Shown here in pieces: positions 44,235 to 53,993 of a stretch of DNA of 64,000 nt. The translations under genes were made by a program, and so were the position numbers. The stretch comes from Microbacterium sp. MYb62 (GTDB taxonomy: Bacteria; Actinomycetota; Actinomycetes; Actinomycetales; Microbacteriaceae): assembly GCF_002979475.1 (NCBI RefSeq), contig NZ_PCOY01000020.1:1-64000 (forward strand), given 5' to 3'. The notes under the pieces are model-generated. The model did not search any database. It saw only the letters and a list, made by a program, of their open reading frames with translations, and had not been told where the DNA came from. Within the stretch, counting starts at the first letter, position 1. Each line of letters starts with the position of its first letter.

Positions 44235-45515
44235 GTGGCCCTCATCGTGCAGAAGTACGGCGGCTCGTCCGTCGCCGACGCAGAGAGCATCAAGCGCGTC
44301 GCCAAGCGCATCGTCGACACGCGTCGTGCCGGTCACGACGTCGTCGTGGCGGTCAGTGCGATGGGCGACACCACCGACGAGCTGCTGGAGCTCGCGAACG
44401 AGGTCGCACCGATCCCTGCGCCGCGCGAGCTCGACATGCTCCTCTCCAGCGGAGAGCGCATCTCCATGGCGCTGCTGGCCATGGCCATCCATTCGATGGG
44501 TTTCGAGGCGCGGTCGTTCACCGGCAGCCAGGCGGGCATGATCACCGACTCGCAGCACGGTGCCGCCCGCATCGTCGATGTGACACCCGTGCGTCTGCGC
44601 GAAGCGCTCGATGAGGGGGCGATCGTGATCGTCGCCGGATTCCAGGGGTTCAACCGCGACACCCGCGACATCACCACGCTCGGACGCGGCGGCTCCGACA
44701 CCACGGCCGTCGCTCTGGCCGCCGCTCTCGACGCCGACGTGTGCGAGATCTACAGCGACGTGGACGGCATCTTCACCGCCGATCCTCGCGTGATCCCGAA
44801 GGCCCAGAAGCTCGATCACGTCTCCAGCGAGGAGATGCTCGAGCTCGCAGCCAACGGCGCCAAGGTGCTCTACATCCGCGCCGTCGAGTACGCACGCCGT
44901 CACGGCGTCCTCATTCACGCCCGCTCGACGTTCTCGTCGGCCGAGGGCACATACGTTCTGGGCGAGGGCATGAAGAACCCTCGCGAAGCCGAGGGAGCAG
45001 CCATGGAAGAACCGATCGTCGCCGGTGTCGCCACCGACTTCAGCCAGGCCAAGATCACGGTCGCGGGTGTGCCCGACGTGCCGGGCAAGGCCGCCGAGAT
45101 CTTCAAGATCGTCGCGAAATCCGGCGCGAACGTCGACATGATCGTGCAGAACGTGTCGGCCACCGGTCGTACCGACATCTCGTTCACGGTTCCCAAGGCG
45201 GATGCCGCCGCGGCGCTCAAGGCCCTCGCCGGCGACCAGACGGAGGTCGGGTTCCAGAACCTGATCCACGACGACCAGATCGGCAAGCTGTCGGTCGTGG
45301 GTGCGGGCATGCGCACGCATTCCGGTGTCTCCGCCACGCTGTTCGAGGCGCTGTCCGCCGGGGGCATCAACATCGAGATGATCTCGACGTCCGAGATCCG
45401 CATCTCGGTCGTGCTCCGCGACACCGATCTCACCGAGGCAGCACGCACCGTGCACACCGCGTACGGCCTCGACGGTGACGCCGAGGCCACGGTCCACGCC
45501 GGCACCGGGCGCTGA
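44235..45515 (+). CDS. lysC: Aspartate kinase
   Basis: 426 residues from GTG 44235, with AGGGAG 5 nt upstream (GTG 44229 overlaps that site). Kinase domain with [11 protein letters not shown] and [16 protein letters not shown], then two ACT domains (from about residue 265) for feedback control by lysine/threonine. It starts the aspartate-family pathway; asd follows 147 bp downstream. An internal start could give a separate ACT subunit, as in relatives. Confidence 0.95.
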   Translation: MALIVQKYGGSSVADAESIKRVAKRIVDTRRAGHDVVVAVSAMGDTTDELLELANEVAPIPAPRELDMLLSSGERISMALLAMAIHSMGFEARSFTGSQAGMITDSQHGAARIVDVTPVRLREALDEGAIVIVAGFQGFNRDTRDITTLGRGGSDTTAVALAAALDADVCEIYSDVDGIFTADPRVIPKAQKLDHVSSEEMLELAANGAKVLYIRAVEYARRHGVLIHARSTFSSAEGTYVLGEGMKNPREAEGAAMEEPIVAGVATDFSQAKITVAGVPDVPGKAAEIFKIVAKSGANVDMIVQNVSATGRTDISFTVPKADAAAALKALAGDQTEVGFQNLIHDDQIGKLSVVGAGMRTHSGVSATLFEALSAGGINIEMISTSEIRISVVLRDTDLTEAARTVHTAYGLDGDAEATVHAGTGR

Positions 45516-45563
45516 TCGACGCCACGGATGCCGGCGGCCCGAGCCGGTATCCGAGCGCGGTAG

Positions 45564-46733
<1,170 letters not shown>

Positions 46734-46796
46734 ACGCACCGCCTGCGCACCCTGCGTATGGTCTGCGGCGGCGCGCCCGCGAACTAGACTGGTTCG

Positions 46797-48269
46797 GTGA
46801 CTGAAAACGTCGATGTCGTCCTGATCGGCGGTGGCATCATGAGCGCCACCCTGGGTACTCTCCTGCACGAGCTGCAGCCGGAGTGGAAGATCGTCGCCTT
46901 CGAGCGACTCTCCGAGGTGGCTCAGGAGAGCTCGAACCCGTGGAACAACGCCGGCACGGGGCACGCCGCACTGTGCGAGCTGAACTACATGCCGCAGCAG
47001 GGTGATGCTCCCCTCGACCCCGCCAAGGCGGTGTCGATCAACGAGCAGTTCCAGCAGAGCCGGCAGTTCTGGTCGTCGCTGGTGGAGAAGGGTGTGCTCG
47101 ACGCGCCGTCGACCTTCATCAATGCGACCCCGCACATGACGTTCGTGCGCGGAGAGAAAGACGTCGCGTACCTCAAGAACCGCTACGAGGTGCTGAAGAA
47201 GCAGCCGCTGTTCGCCGGCATCGAGTACAGCGAAGACTCCCGCGTCATCAACACCTGGGCGCCCCTGCTCATGCAGCAGCGTCGCAAGGGTGAGCCCTTC
47301 GCCGCGACGCGGGTTCCCGCAGGCACCGACGTCGACTTCGGTGCTCTGACCCGCCAGCTCTTCGACCACCTCACCGACTCCGGCGTCACGCTGCGAACGA
47401 ACCACGAGGTGCGCAGTCTGAAGAAGCAGAAGGACGGCACCTGGCTGGTCAAGTACCGCAACCGCATCGGGCACACGCCCAACGAGGTCAAGGCGCGCTT
47501 CGTGTTCGTCGGCGCGGGCGGCTGGGCGCTCAAGCTCTTGCAGAATTCCGGCATCCCCGAGATCAAGGGCTACGGCGTCTTCCCGATCGGCGGCCAGTTC
47601 CTCAAGACCACGAACCCGACGGTCGTCTCCCAGCACAAGGCGAAGGTGTACTCGCAGGCCTCGGTCGGCGCTCCGCCGATGTCGGTTCCCCACCTCGACA
47701 CGCGTGTCGTCGACGGTGAGGCGTCGCTCATGTTCGGGCCGTTCGCGACGTTCAGCCCGAAGTTCCTGAAGAACGGGTCGATGCTCGACATCGTGTCGCA
47801 GGTGCGCACGCACAATCTGCTGCCGATGCTGCAGGTCGCGGTGAAGAACCCCGACCTCATCACATACCTCGTCAGCGAGCTGCTGAAGAACCACGCCAAG
47901 AAGGTCGACAGCCTGCGCACGTTCATGCCGACCGCGAAGGATGAGGACTGGACGCTCATCGACGCGGGGCAGCGTGCTCAGGTCATGAAGAAGGACCCGA
48001 AGAAGGGTGGCATCCTGCAGTTCGGCACCGAGGTCGTCGCGGCGGCCGACGGGTCGATCGCCGGTCTTCTCGGCGCCTCTCCGGGGGCATCCACTGCCGT
48101 CCCGATCATGCTCGATCTGCTCAAGAAGTGCTTCCCGACGGAGTACCCCGGGTGGGAATCCGAGCTGCGGGCACTGATCCCCACCTTCGGGAAGAAGCTG
48201 AACGACGACGCGGCGCTCGCGGAGCAGTCGACCGAGACCACCGCAGCCGCTCTCGGCATCAACGTCTGA
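46797..48269 (+). CDS. mqo: Malate:quinone oxidoreductase
   Basis: 490 residues from GTG 46797, 6 nt after TAGACT (46785-46790). FAD-binding N-terminus VVLIGGGIMSATLGTLL, then SSNPWNNAGTGHAALCELNY typical of Mqo. A peripheral membrane enzyme that oxidises malate to oxaloacetate and reduces quinone in the TCA cycle. tdk begins 9 bp downstream. Confidence 0.95.
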   Translation: MTENVDVVLIGGGIMSATLGTLLHELQPEWKIVAFERLSEVAQESSNPWNNAGTGHAALCELNYMPQQGDAPLDPAKAVSINEQFQQSRQFWSSLVEKGVLDAPSTFINATPHMTFVRGEKDVAYLKNRYEVLKKQPLFAGIEYSEDSRVINTWAPLLMQQRRKGEPFAATRVPAGTDVDFGALTRQLFDHLTDSGVTLRTNHEVRSLKKQKDGTWLVKYRNRIGHTPNEVKARFVFVGAGGWALKLLQNSGIPEIKGYGVFPIGGQFLKTTNPTVVSQHKAKVYSQASVGAPPMSVPHLDTRVVDGEASLMFGPFATFSPKFLKNGSMLDIVSQVRTHNLLPMLQVAVKNPDLITYLVSELLKNHAKKVDSLRTFMPTAKDEDWTLIDAGQRAQVMKKDPKKGGILQFGTEVVAAADGSIAGLLGASPGASTAVPIMLDLLKKCFPTEYPGWESELRALIPTFGKKLNDDAALAEQSTETTAAALGINV

Positions 48270-48278
48270 GGTCCTACC

Positions 48279-48932
48279 GTGGCGAAGCTCTACTTCCGCT
48301 ACGGCGCGATGAACTCCGGCAAGTCGACGTCCCTGCTGCAGGCCGCGTACAACTACGAGGAGCGCGGGCAGCACGTCCTGCTCGCGAAGCCCGAGATCGA
48401 CACCAAGGGGGCGTCCGAGATCGAGAGTCGACTCGGCGTCACGCGACAGGTCGATTTCCTCGTCGGGGCCGAGGATGATGCGCGCGTGCTCTTCGCCGAG
48501 TATCGTGAACGCATGCAGCATTCCTCGGACGACGAGCTGCTCCCCGACGGTCCGAACGACGTCGCCTGCCTGCTCATCGACGAGGCGCAGTTCCTCACGC
48601 CGCGCCAGGTCGATGACCTCTTCCGCATCGCGGTGGAAGACGGCATCCCGGTGATCGCATACGGCATCCGCAACGACTTCCTCACGCACGCTTTCCCGGG
48701 ATCCGCGCGCCTGCTCGCCATCGCGCATTCGCTGGAGGAGCTCAAGACGATCTGCCGGTGCGGACGGAAGGCCGTGTTCAACGGCCGCGTCGTCGGCGGA
48801 CGCTTCGTCTTCGACGGCGATCAGGTCGCGATCGATGAGGGGGCGATCGGATCGGCGTCACCCGAGGTGACCACGTACGAGTCCCTCTGCGGCACCTGCT
48901 ACCTCGAGGAGTCCGGCGGGCGTCTGGGCTAG
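48279..48932 (+). CDS. tdk: Thymidine kinase
   Basis: 217 residues from GTG 48279. Type II thymidine kinase: P-loop YGAMNSGKST, catalytic LLIDEAQFLT, lasso-like segment and zinc-binding Cys pairs (CRCGRKA, CGTCYLEE). It phosphorylates thymidine in the salvage pathway. Confidence 0.95.
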   Translation: MAKLYFRYGAMNSGKSTSLLQAAYNYEERGQHVLLAKPEIDTKGASEIESRLGVTRQVDFLVGAEDDARVLFAEYRERMQHSSDDELLPDGPNDVACLLIDEAQFLTPRQVDDLFRIAVEDGIPVIAYGIRNDFLTHAFPGSARLLAIAHSLEELKTICRCGRKAVFNGRVVGGRFVFDGDQVAIDEGAIGSASPEVTTYESLCGTCYLEESGGRLG

Positions 48933-49102
48933 GCCCGCATCCGCTCTCCTGGTGAGCCTCCGGCGCGCGGCCACCCCGGCGCCGTATCCGTTGCACGACT
49001 CCGCAGGAGTTTCTGCGGCGCGCGTCGAGGGCGGGCTCTCGAGGCTGACCTGACGCTGCCTGGGGCAACGCCGTCCGATGCAGGAGAACGCAGCTCGTTT
49101 GC

Positions 49103-49140
49103 GTGGTCTGACCACTCGCGCTAGCCTGTGGTCAGACCAC
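49103..49140 (+). promoter_or_regulatory. Two LldR-type operators flanking the regulator promoter
   Basis: GTGGTCTGACCAC (49103-49115) and GTGGTCAGACCAC (49128-49140) flank the -10 box TAGCCT (49122-49127). Both fit the TGGTCnGACCA consensus of FadR/LldR-type GntR regulators, so the regulator would repress itself and the coupled lldD. Confidence 0.8.
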
Positions 49141-49150
49141 AGGAGGATCG

Positions 49151-49873
49151 ATGGCCGACCAGCCCGCGCGTGCATGGCGACTCGTGCTCGAACGCATCGA
49201 GCGCGACCTCCTCGACGGCCGCCTCGGCCCCGGCGACCGACTGCCGTCCGAGCGTGATCTGGCGACCGAACTCGGTGTCGGGCGCTCCAGCGTGCGCGAG
49301 GCGTTCCGCGTGCTCGAGGTGATGGGGCTCATCCGCACCGCGACCGGCTCCGGTCCCCAGTCGGGTGCCATCGTCATCGCCACTCCGACCGGCGGGATGT
49401 CGGCGCTGCTGCGACTGCAGGTGGCCGCTCAGGGCTTCCCGCTGGACGACGTCGTCCGCACCCGCCTGGTGCTCGAAGATGCGGTCGTCGCCGCGATCGC
49501 CGCCGCTGCGGACAGGGACACGACCAGGGCGCACCGCCTGCTCGGGGCGATGGACGCCGCAGACCTCGCACCCGCGGAGTTCCTCGCCCTCGATGCCGAG
49601 CTGCATCTCTCCCTCGCCGAAGCCAGCGGCAACACGGTGATCGCCGCGATGATGGCGGGCCTGCGTTCCTCGATCGAGTCCTATGTGCAGGCGGGGGTTT
49701 CCGCGATCACGGATTGGGAGGCGATGGCCGTCCGGCTCCGCGCCGAGCACCACGCCGTGGTCGCCGCTATCGACGCCGGCGACGTCGAGACAGCGCGAAC
49801 CCTCGTCCACGCGCACATCACCGGCTACTACACGTCCGCGGGGCTCACCCGTGACATCCACCCCCAGAACTGA
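49151..49873 (+). CDS. lldR: FadR-type GntR regulator (LldR-like)
   Basis: 240 residues with AGGAGG before the ATG. N-terminal winged helix ([27 protein letters not shown] is the conserved region, residues about 34-60) and all-helical FCD effector domain. Paired palindromes sit in its own promoter and lldD follows 10 bp later, so it is likely a lactate-responsive repressor. Confidence 0.88.
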   Translation: MADQPARAWRLVLERIERDLLDGRLGPGDRLPSERDLATELGVGRSSVREAFRVLEVMGLIRTATGSGPQSGAIVIATPTGGMSALLRLQVAAQGFPLDDVVRTRLVLEDAVVAAIAAAADRDTTRAHRLLGAMDAADLAPAEFLALDAELHLSLAEASGNTVIAAMMAGLRSSIESYVQAGVSAITDWEAMAVRLRAEHHAVVAAIDAGDVETARTLVHAHITGYYTSAGLTRDIHPQN

Positions 49874-49883
49874 GAGGCACATC

Positions 49884-51143
49884 ATGGTGCAGCGCCAGCT
49901 CCCCAACCCCGTCGAGCTCCTCGAGCTCATGAAGTTCAAGAAGCCCGAGCTCGACGGGCGCAAGCGCAGGCTGGAGGGCGCACTCACGATCGACGATCTG
50001 CGTCTCATCGCGAAGCGCCGCACGCCGAAGGCCGCCTTCGACTACACCGACGGCGCCGCGGAGGGCGAGCTCTCGCTCACGCGAGCGCGCCAGGCTTTCC
50101 AGGACGTGGAGTTCCACCCCGGCATCCTGCGGCCCGCTCCGACGGTCGACACGAGCGTCGAGATCCTGGGAGGACCGTCCGCGCTGCCCTTCGGAATCGC
50201 GCCCACCGGCTTCACGCGCCTCATGCAGACCGAAGGCGAGGTCGCCGGTGCCGGCGCGGCCGCAGCCGCCGGCATCCCGTTCACCCTGTCCACGCTCGGT
50301 ACCACCTCGATCGAGGGCGTGAAGGCCGCCAACCCGCATGGGCGCAACTGGTTCCAGCTCTACGTCATGCGCGATCGCGAGATCTCCTACGAGCTCACCC
50401 GCCGGGCAGCGGTCGCAGGTTTCGACACCCTGCAGTTCACGGTCGACACCCCGGTCGCCGGTGCTCGCCTGCGGGACAAGCGCAACGGCTTCAGCATCCC
50501 GCCGCAGCTCACGCTCGGGACGATCATCAACGCGATTCCGCGGCCCTGGTGGTGGTTCGACTTCCTGACCACGCCCAAGCTCGAGTTCGCGTCGCTCAGC
50601 ACCACCGGCGGCACCGTGGGCGAGCTCCTGGACGCGGCGATGGACCCGACCATCAGCTATGACGACCTCGCTGTCATCCGCGACATCTGGCCGGGGAAGA
50701 TCGTCATCAAGGGTGTGCAGAACATCGAGGACTCCGTGCGTCTTCGCGACGCGGGGGTCGACGGCATCGTGCTCTCGAATCACGGGGGACGCCAGCTCGA
50801 CCGCGCCCCGATCCCGTTCCACCTGCTGCCCGAGGTGCGCAAGGCCGTCGGCGACGACTTCACCGTGATGATCGACACGGGCATCATGAACGGCGCCGAC
50901 ATCGTCGCCGCCGTGGCGCTCGGAGCGGACTTCACGCTGATCGGTCGTGCGTACCTCTACGGTCTGATGGCCGGCGGGCGCCAGGGCGTCGACCGCACGA
51001 TCGCGATCCTGCGCAGTGAGATCGAGCGCACCATGCGGCTGCTGGGCGTCTCGTCGCTCGCCGAGCTCGAGCCGGGGCACGTCACGCAGCTGACCCGCCT
51101 GGTGCCGGTGAACCGCGCCGCCGCAGAGGCGCACGCGCGCTGA
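49884..51143 (+). CDS. lldD: L-lactate dehydrogenase (FMN-dependent alpha-hydroxy acid oxidase family)
   Basis: 419 residues from ATG 49884. TIM-barrel flavoenzyme: [17 protein letters not shown], the substrate region [19 protein letters not shown] and catalytic [10 protein letters not shown]. It oxidises L-lactate to pyruvate, passing electrons to quinone in the membrane-linked subgroup. The LldR-like regulator upstream supports lactate over other alpha-hydroxy acids. Confidence 0.9.
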   Translation: MVQRQLPNPVELLELMKFKKPELDGRKRRLEGALTIDDLRLIAKRRTPKAAFDYTDGAAEGELSLTRARQAFQDVEFHPGILRPAPTVDTSVEILGGPSALPFGIAPTGFTRLMQTEGEVAGAGAAAAAGIPFTLSTLGTTSIEGVKAANPHGRNWFQLYVMRDREISYELTRRAAVAGFDTLQFTVDTPVAGARLRDKRNGFSIPPQLTLGTIINAIPRPWWWFDFLTTPKLEFASLSTTGGTVGELLDAAMDPTISYDDLAVIRDIWPGKIVIKGVQNIEDSVRLRDAGVDGIVLSNHGGRQLDRAPIPFHLLPEVRKAVGDDFTVMIDTGIMNGADIVAAVALGADFTLIGRAYLYGLMAGGRQGVDRTIAILRSEIERTMRLLGVSSLAELEPGHVTQLTRLVPVNRAAAEAHAR

Positions 51144-51172
51144 GTCCGCCCGCGTGCGGTGGCTTCGCGGTC

Positions 51173-52015
51173 TCAGGACTGCGTGGCCACCGCACGCGTG
51201 CGCGGAGGCCACGGCACGAGCATCGAGGTCGTGCGGCGGTACACGGCGTACGCGGGGTACTTCGACGCCGTGATCGACTCGGTGAAGATGGTCGAGCCGA
51301 TGAACAACACCGTCAGCAGCGCGGGCCCGACGATCGTCGGATTCAGCACGCCGCCCACGAACCCGGCGCCACCGGCCACGGCCGCAGTCGCGCCGATGGC
51401 GTAGAAGGCCCACCACTGTGCCTGCTCGAAGAAGAAGTTCGGATGGCGGCTGTACCGGAACAGGCCCGAGGTCGCGAAGCCGGGTGCGAGCGTGCCGCCC
51501 GCCTGCTCCTTACGTCGGTGGAAGACCCACTGCTGCTGGTCGGCGATCGTCTCGCCGACCAGGAAGCCGAGGAACGCGGCGATGAACAGCGCGTCCCACC
51601 CGGTGAGGGCCGACGGATTCTGCGCCGCGAGCGCTGCAGGCAGTGTGATGAGGACGAGCAGCGTCATCTGGTAGCCGATGATGAACAGCACGTTGAAGAT
51701 CTGGAACTGCCATGGTCGCATTCGGGTGCGCAGGATCGCCCATCGGTAGTCCTCCATGCCCGTGTAACCGCCCTTGCGGGCGAAGTTGAAGGTCAGACGG
51801 GCGCCCCAGGCGGTCGCGAGCACACCCATCAGCACCACGCGGGCCGAGCCGTCGCCGTTCGCGAACGATCCGGCGACGAAGACCCACACGTAAGCCACGG
51901 GGACGATCGACCAGGCGCGGTCGACCCACGAGGTGTCGCGAGTGATCAGGGAGAGGATCCAGCAGGCGGCGCTGGCGACTGCGGCGACGATGATGACGAT
52001 CTGCAGGGCATCCAT
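51173..52015 (-). CDS. DUF1295 membrane protein (steroid 5-alpha-reductase-like)
   Basis: 280 residues with about seven membrane helices. The C-terminal region (GLFRYSRHPNFFFEQAQWWAFY) is the conserved NADPH/cofactor-binding signature shared with isoprenylcysteine methyltransferases and steroid 5-alpha-reductases. Predicted reductase or methyltransferase on a lipid substrate; specific role unknown. It converges on lldD. Confidence 0.82.
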   Translation of the reverse strand: MDALQIVIIVAAVASAACWILSLITRDTSWVDRAWSIVPVAYVWVFVAGSFANGDGSARVVLMGVLATAWGARLTFNFARKGGYTGMEDYRWAILRTRMRPWQFQIFNVLFIIGYQMTLLVLITLPAALAAQNPSALTGWDALFIAAFLGFLVGETIADQQQWVFHRRKEQAGGTLAPGFATSGLFRYSRHPNFFFEQAQWWAFYAIGATAAVAGGAGFVGGVLNPTIVGPALLTVLFIGSTIFTESITASKYPAYAVYRRTTSMLVPWPPRTRAVATQS

Positions 52016-52067
52016 GACGCCATGCTAGGACCGTCGCCGGGCCTCCTGCGGCGCGACACCGTGAAGA

Positions 52068-52823
52068 TCAGAGCGTGAGCAGCAGGGCGTCGAGCTTGTC
52101 GGCGGTGTCTTCCCATCCGACGACCGCCACCGAGGGCACCCCGATCGCGAGGACCGGGTAGTCGTTCCCGCCCTCATCGAGCCGGTCGCCGTAGAAGAGC
52201 ATGTCGGTGAGGGGGATGCCGGTGCGCGCGGCGAGCTGCCTCATGCCGAAGGCCTTGTCGATGCCGGCCTGCGTGATGTCGATCGAGGTGGAGCCGCCGG
52301 AGCGCACCTCGAGCCCGGGGAGACGCGCCGCCACCGCGTCGCGCAGCGCGGCGCGCTTGGTTCCGGTCGGATCCCAGTCGTGCTTCGCCTCGCGGGGGGC
52401 GCGCTGTCCGAGAGCCGAGAAGGTGATCTGCGAGCCGCGGTCTTCGAGGATCTCGCCCCACGGTTCCGCCTCCCAGAGGCCGAGACGCTCGGCCTCTTCG
52501 CGCAGCGCCGTCAGCGCCGACTGCTTCTCCTCGTCGCTGAGGTCGTGAGCGTAGACGGAGGCGAAGTCGGTGCCGTCGTGGCGGAGGTAGCGCGTGCCGC
52601 ACGTGGGCAGCAGGTGCAGTCGCGCGAGGTCCGCGGCATCCGCGTCGCCGAGTCGGGCCACCACCTGCGAGCGGAACTGCGCCTCGTTGCCGCCGGAGAT
52701 GATCGCGACGTCGACCGTGCGCAGGAGAGAGCGCAGCAGGGTCGCGATCCGCGGGTCGATTAGACCCTTGGACGGCGCGAGAGTGTCATCGAGATCGAAG
52801 GCGACGAGAGTGGGCGCGGTCAT
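52068..52823 (-). CDS. HAD-superfamily IIB phosphatase
   Basis: 251 residues. Nucleophile motif VAFDLDDTLAPSKG at the N-terminus, then a Cof-type cap. C-terminal motif MLFYGDRLDEGGNDYPV matches family IIB (phosphomannomutase/sucrose-phosphate phosphatase-like). The substrate is probably a sugar phosphate; not determinable here. Confidence 0.85.
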   Translation of the reverse strand: MTAPTLVAFDLDDTLAPSKGLIDPRIATLLRSLLRTVDVAIISGGNEAQFRSQVVARLGDADAADLARLHLLPTCGTRYLRHDGTDFASVYAHDLSDEEKQSALTALREEAERLGLWEAEPWGEILEDRGSQITFSALGQRAPREAKHDWDPTGTKRAALRDAVAARLPGLEVRSGGSTSIDITQAGIDKAFGMRQLAARTGIPLTDMLFYGDRLDEGGNDYPVLAIGVPSVAVVGWEDTADKLDALLLTL

Positions 52824-52883
52824 GATGCCTCCAGCCTAGGAGATGGGCGCTGGGAGGATCGCGAGGCGAGCGGTCGAAACAGA

Positions 52884-52909
52884 GAAGGCCGCCCCTGAGG
52901 GCGGCCTTC
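52884..52909 (-). terminator. Terminator of tRNA-Pro
   Basis: 11-bp perfect stem (52884-52894 with 52899-52909) just after the tRNA 3' end on the minus strand, followed by a T-rich tract there. Confidence 0.75.
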
Positions 52910-52917
52910 CGGTGTCA

Positions 52918-52995
<78 letters not shown>

Positions 52996-53051
52996 TTTGC
53001 AACCCTCCGAGTCTACAGGGAAATGCTCCGTGCGCCGAATCGAGAGGGTGA

Positions 53052-53993
53052 TCAGCGTCGTGCGGTCAGCGTGAGCAAGGTCGCTTCGGGGCGGCACGCG
53101 AAGCGCATCGGGGCGTAGATGGAGTGCCCGCAGCCCGCGCTGACGTTGAGCGGCACCGAGCGCCCGTCATGCGACCACGTGCTCAGCCCCTTGGCCTGCT
53201 TGAGGGGGATGTCGCAGTTGGCCACGAGGGCGCCGTACCCGGGGAGGCAGACCTGCCCGCCGTGGGTGTGACCACCGAGGATCGCGTCGGCGCCGAGATC
53301 GATGAACCCGTTGAGCACCCGCTGGTAGGGCGCATGGGTGACACCCAGCACGGGGGTCGCGGCATCGCGCGGTCCCAGACCGGCGATGGCTTCGGGGAGC
53401 ACCTCGAGACGGTCCCAGTCCCGATGGGCGTCGTTCACACCGAAGAAGTCGACCTGGGTGCCGGCGACGGTGAGCCGCGCGGCCGCATTGTTCAGATCCG
53501 TCCAGCCGAGCTCGTCGCTGAAGTACCGGTCCATCGCATCGGTGTCGAGGCGTTCCGGCTTGTGGTTCTTCTTGGACGGTCCGAGGAAGTAGCGCAGCGG
53601 GTTGCGCGGTGACGGGGCGGCGACGTCGTTCGACCCGTGGACGAAGACGCCGGGGATGCCGGCAAGCGGGGCGAAGGCGCGACGGATGCCGTCCAGGCCG
53701 TTCTCGTGCCCGAGATTGTCGCCGGTGTTGACGATGAGGTCGGGCTTGAGCTCCGCGAGCGACGCCAGCCAGTCCTGCTTGCGGTGCTGCCACGGGGCCA
53801 TGTGCGCGTCGGAGATGTGCAGGATGCGCAGGGGAGCCGAGCCGGAGGGGAGCGAGGGCGCGGTGGCCTCGCGCACCGTGAACAGGTACCGCTCGATGCC
53901 GATGCCCCAGACGGCGGCGGCAGCACCGACGGCCCCCACCGCGCCGAGCGCGATGAGGGCCGGGTGTGCCGTCTGGCGTGTGCCTACTGGCAC
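53052..53993 (-). CDS. Metallophosphoesterase, membrane-anchored
   Basis: 313 residues from GTG 53993, which overlaps the PBP gene end by 10 bp. One N-terminal membrane helix (about residues 12-32). Calcineurin-like motifs in order: ISDAHMAP, NTGDNLGHENG, VHGSNDV, GVTHAPYQ, GGHTHGGQ. It probably acts on a phosphoester at the cell surface or in lipid metabolism. Coupling to the class A PBP suggests an envelope role. Confidence 0.9.
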   Translation of the reverse strand: MPVGTRQTAHPALIALGAVGAVGAAAAVWGIGIERYLFTVREATAPSLPSGSAPLRILHISDAHMAPWQHRKQDWLASLAELKPDLIVNTGDNLGHENGLDGIRRAFAPLAGIPGVFVHGSNDVAAPSPRNPLRYFLGPSKKNHKPERLDTDAMDRYFSDELGWTDLNNAAARLTVAGTQVDFFGVNDAHRDWDRLEVLPEAIAGLGPRDAATPVLGVTHAPYQRVLNGFIDLGADAILGGHTHGGQVCLPGYGALVANCDIPLKQAKGLSTWSHDGRSVPLNVSAGCGHSIYAPMRFACRPEATLLTLTARR

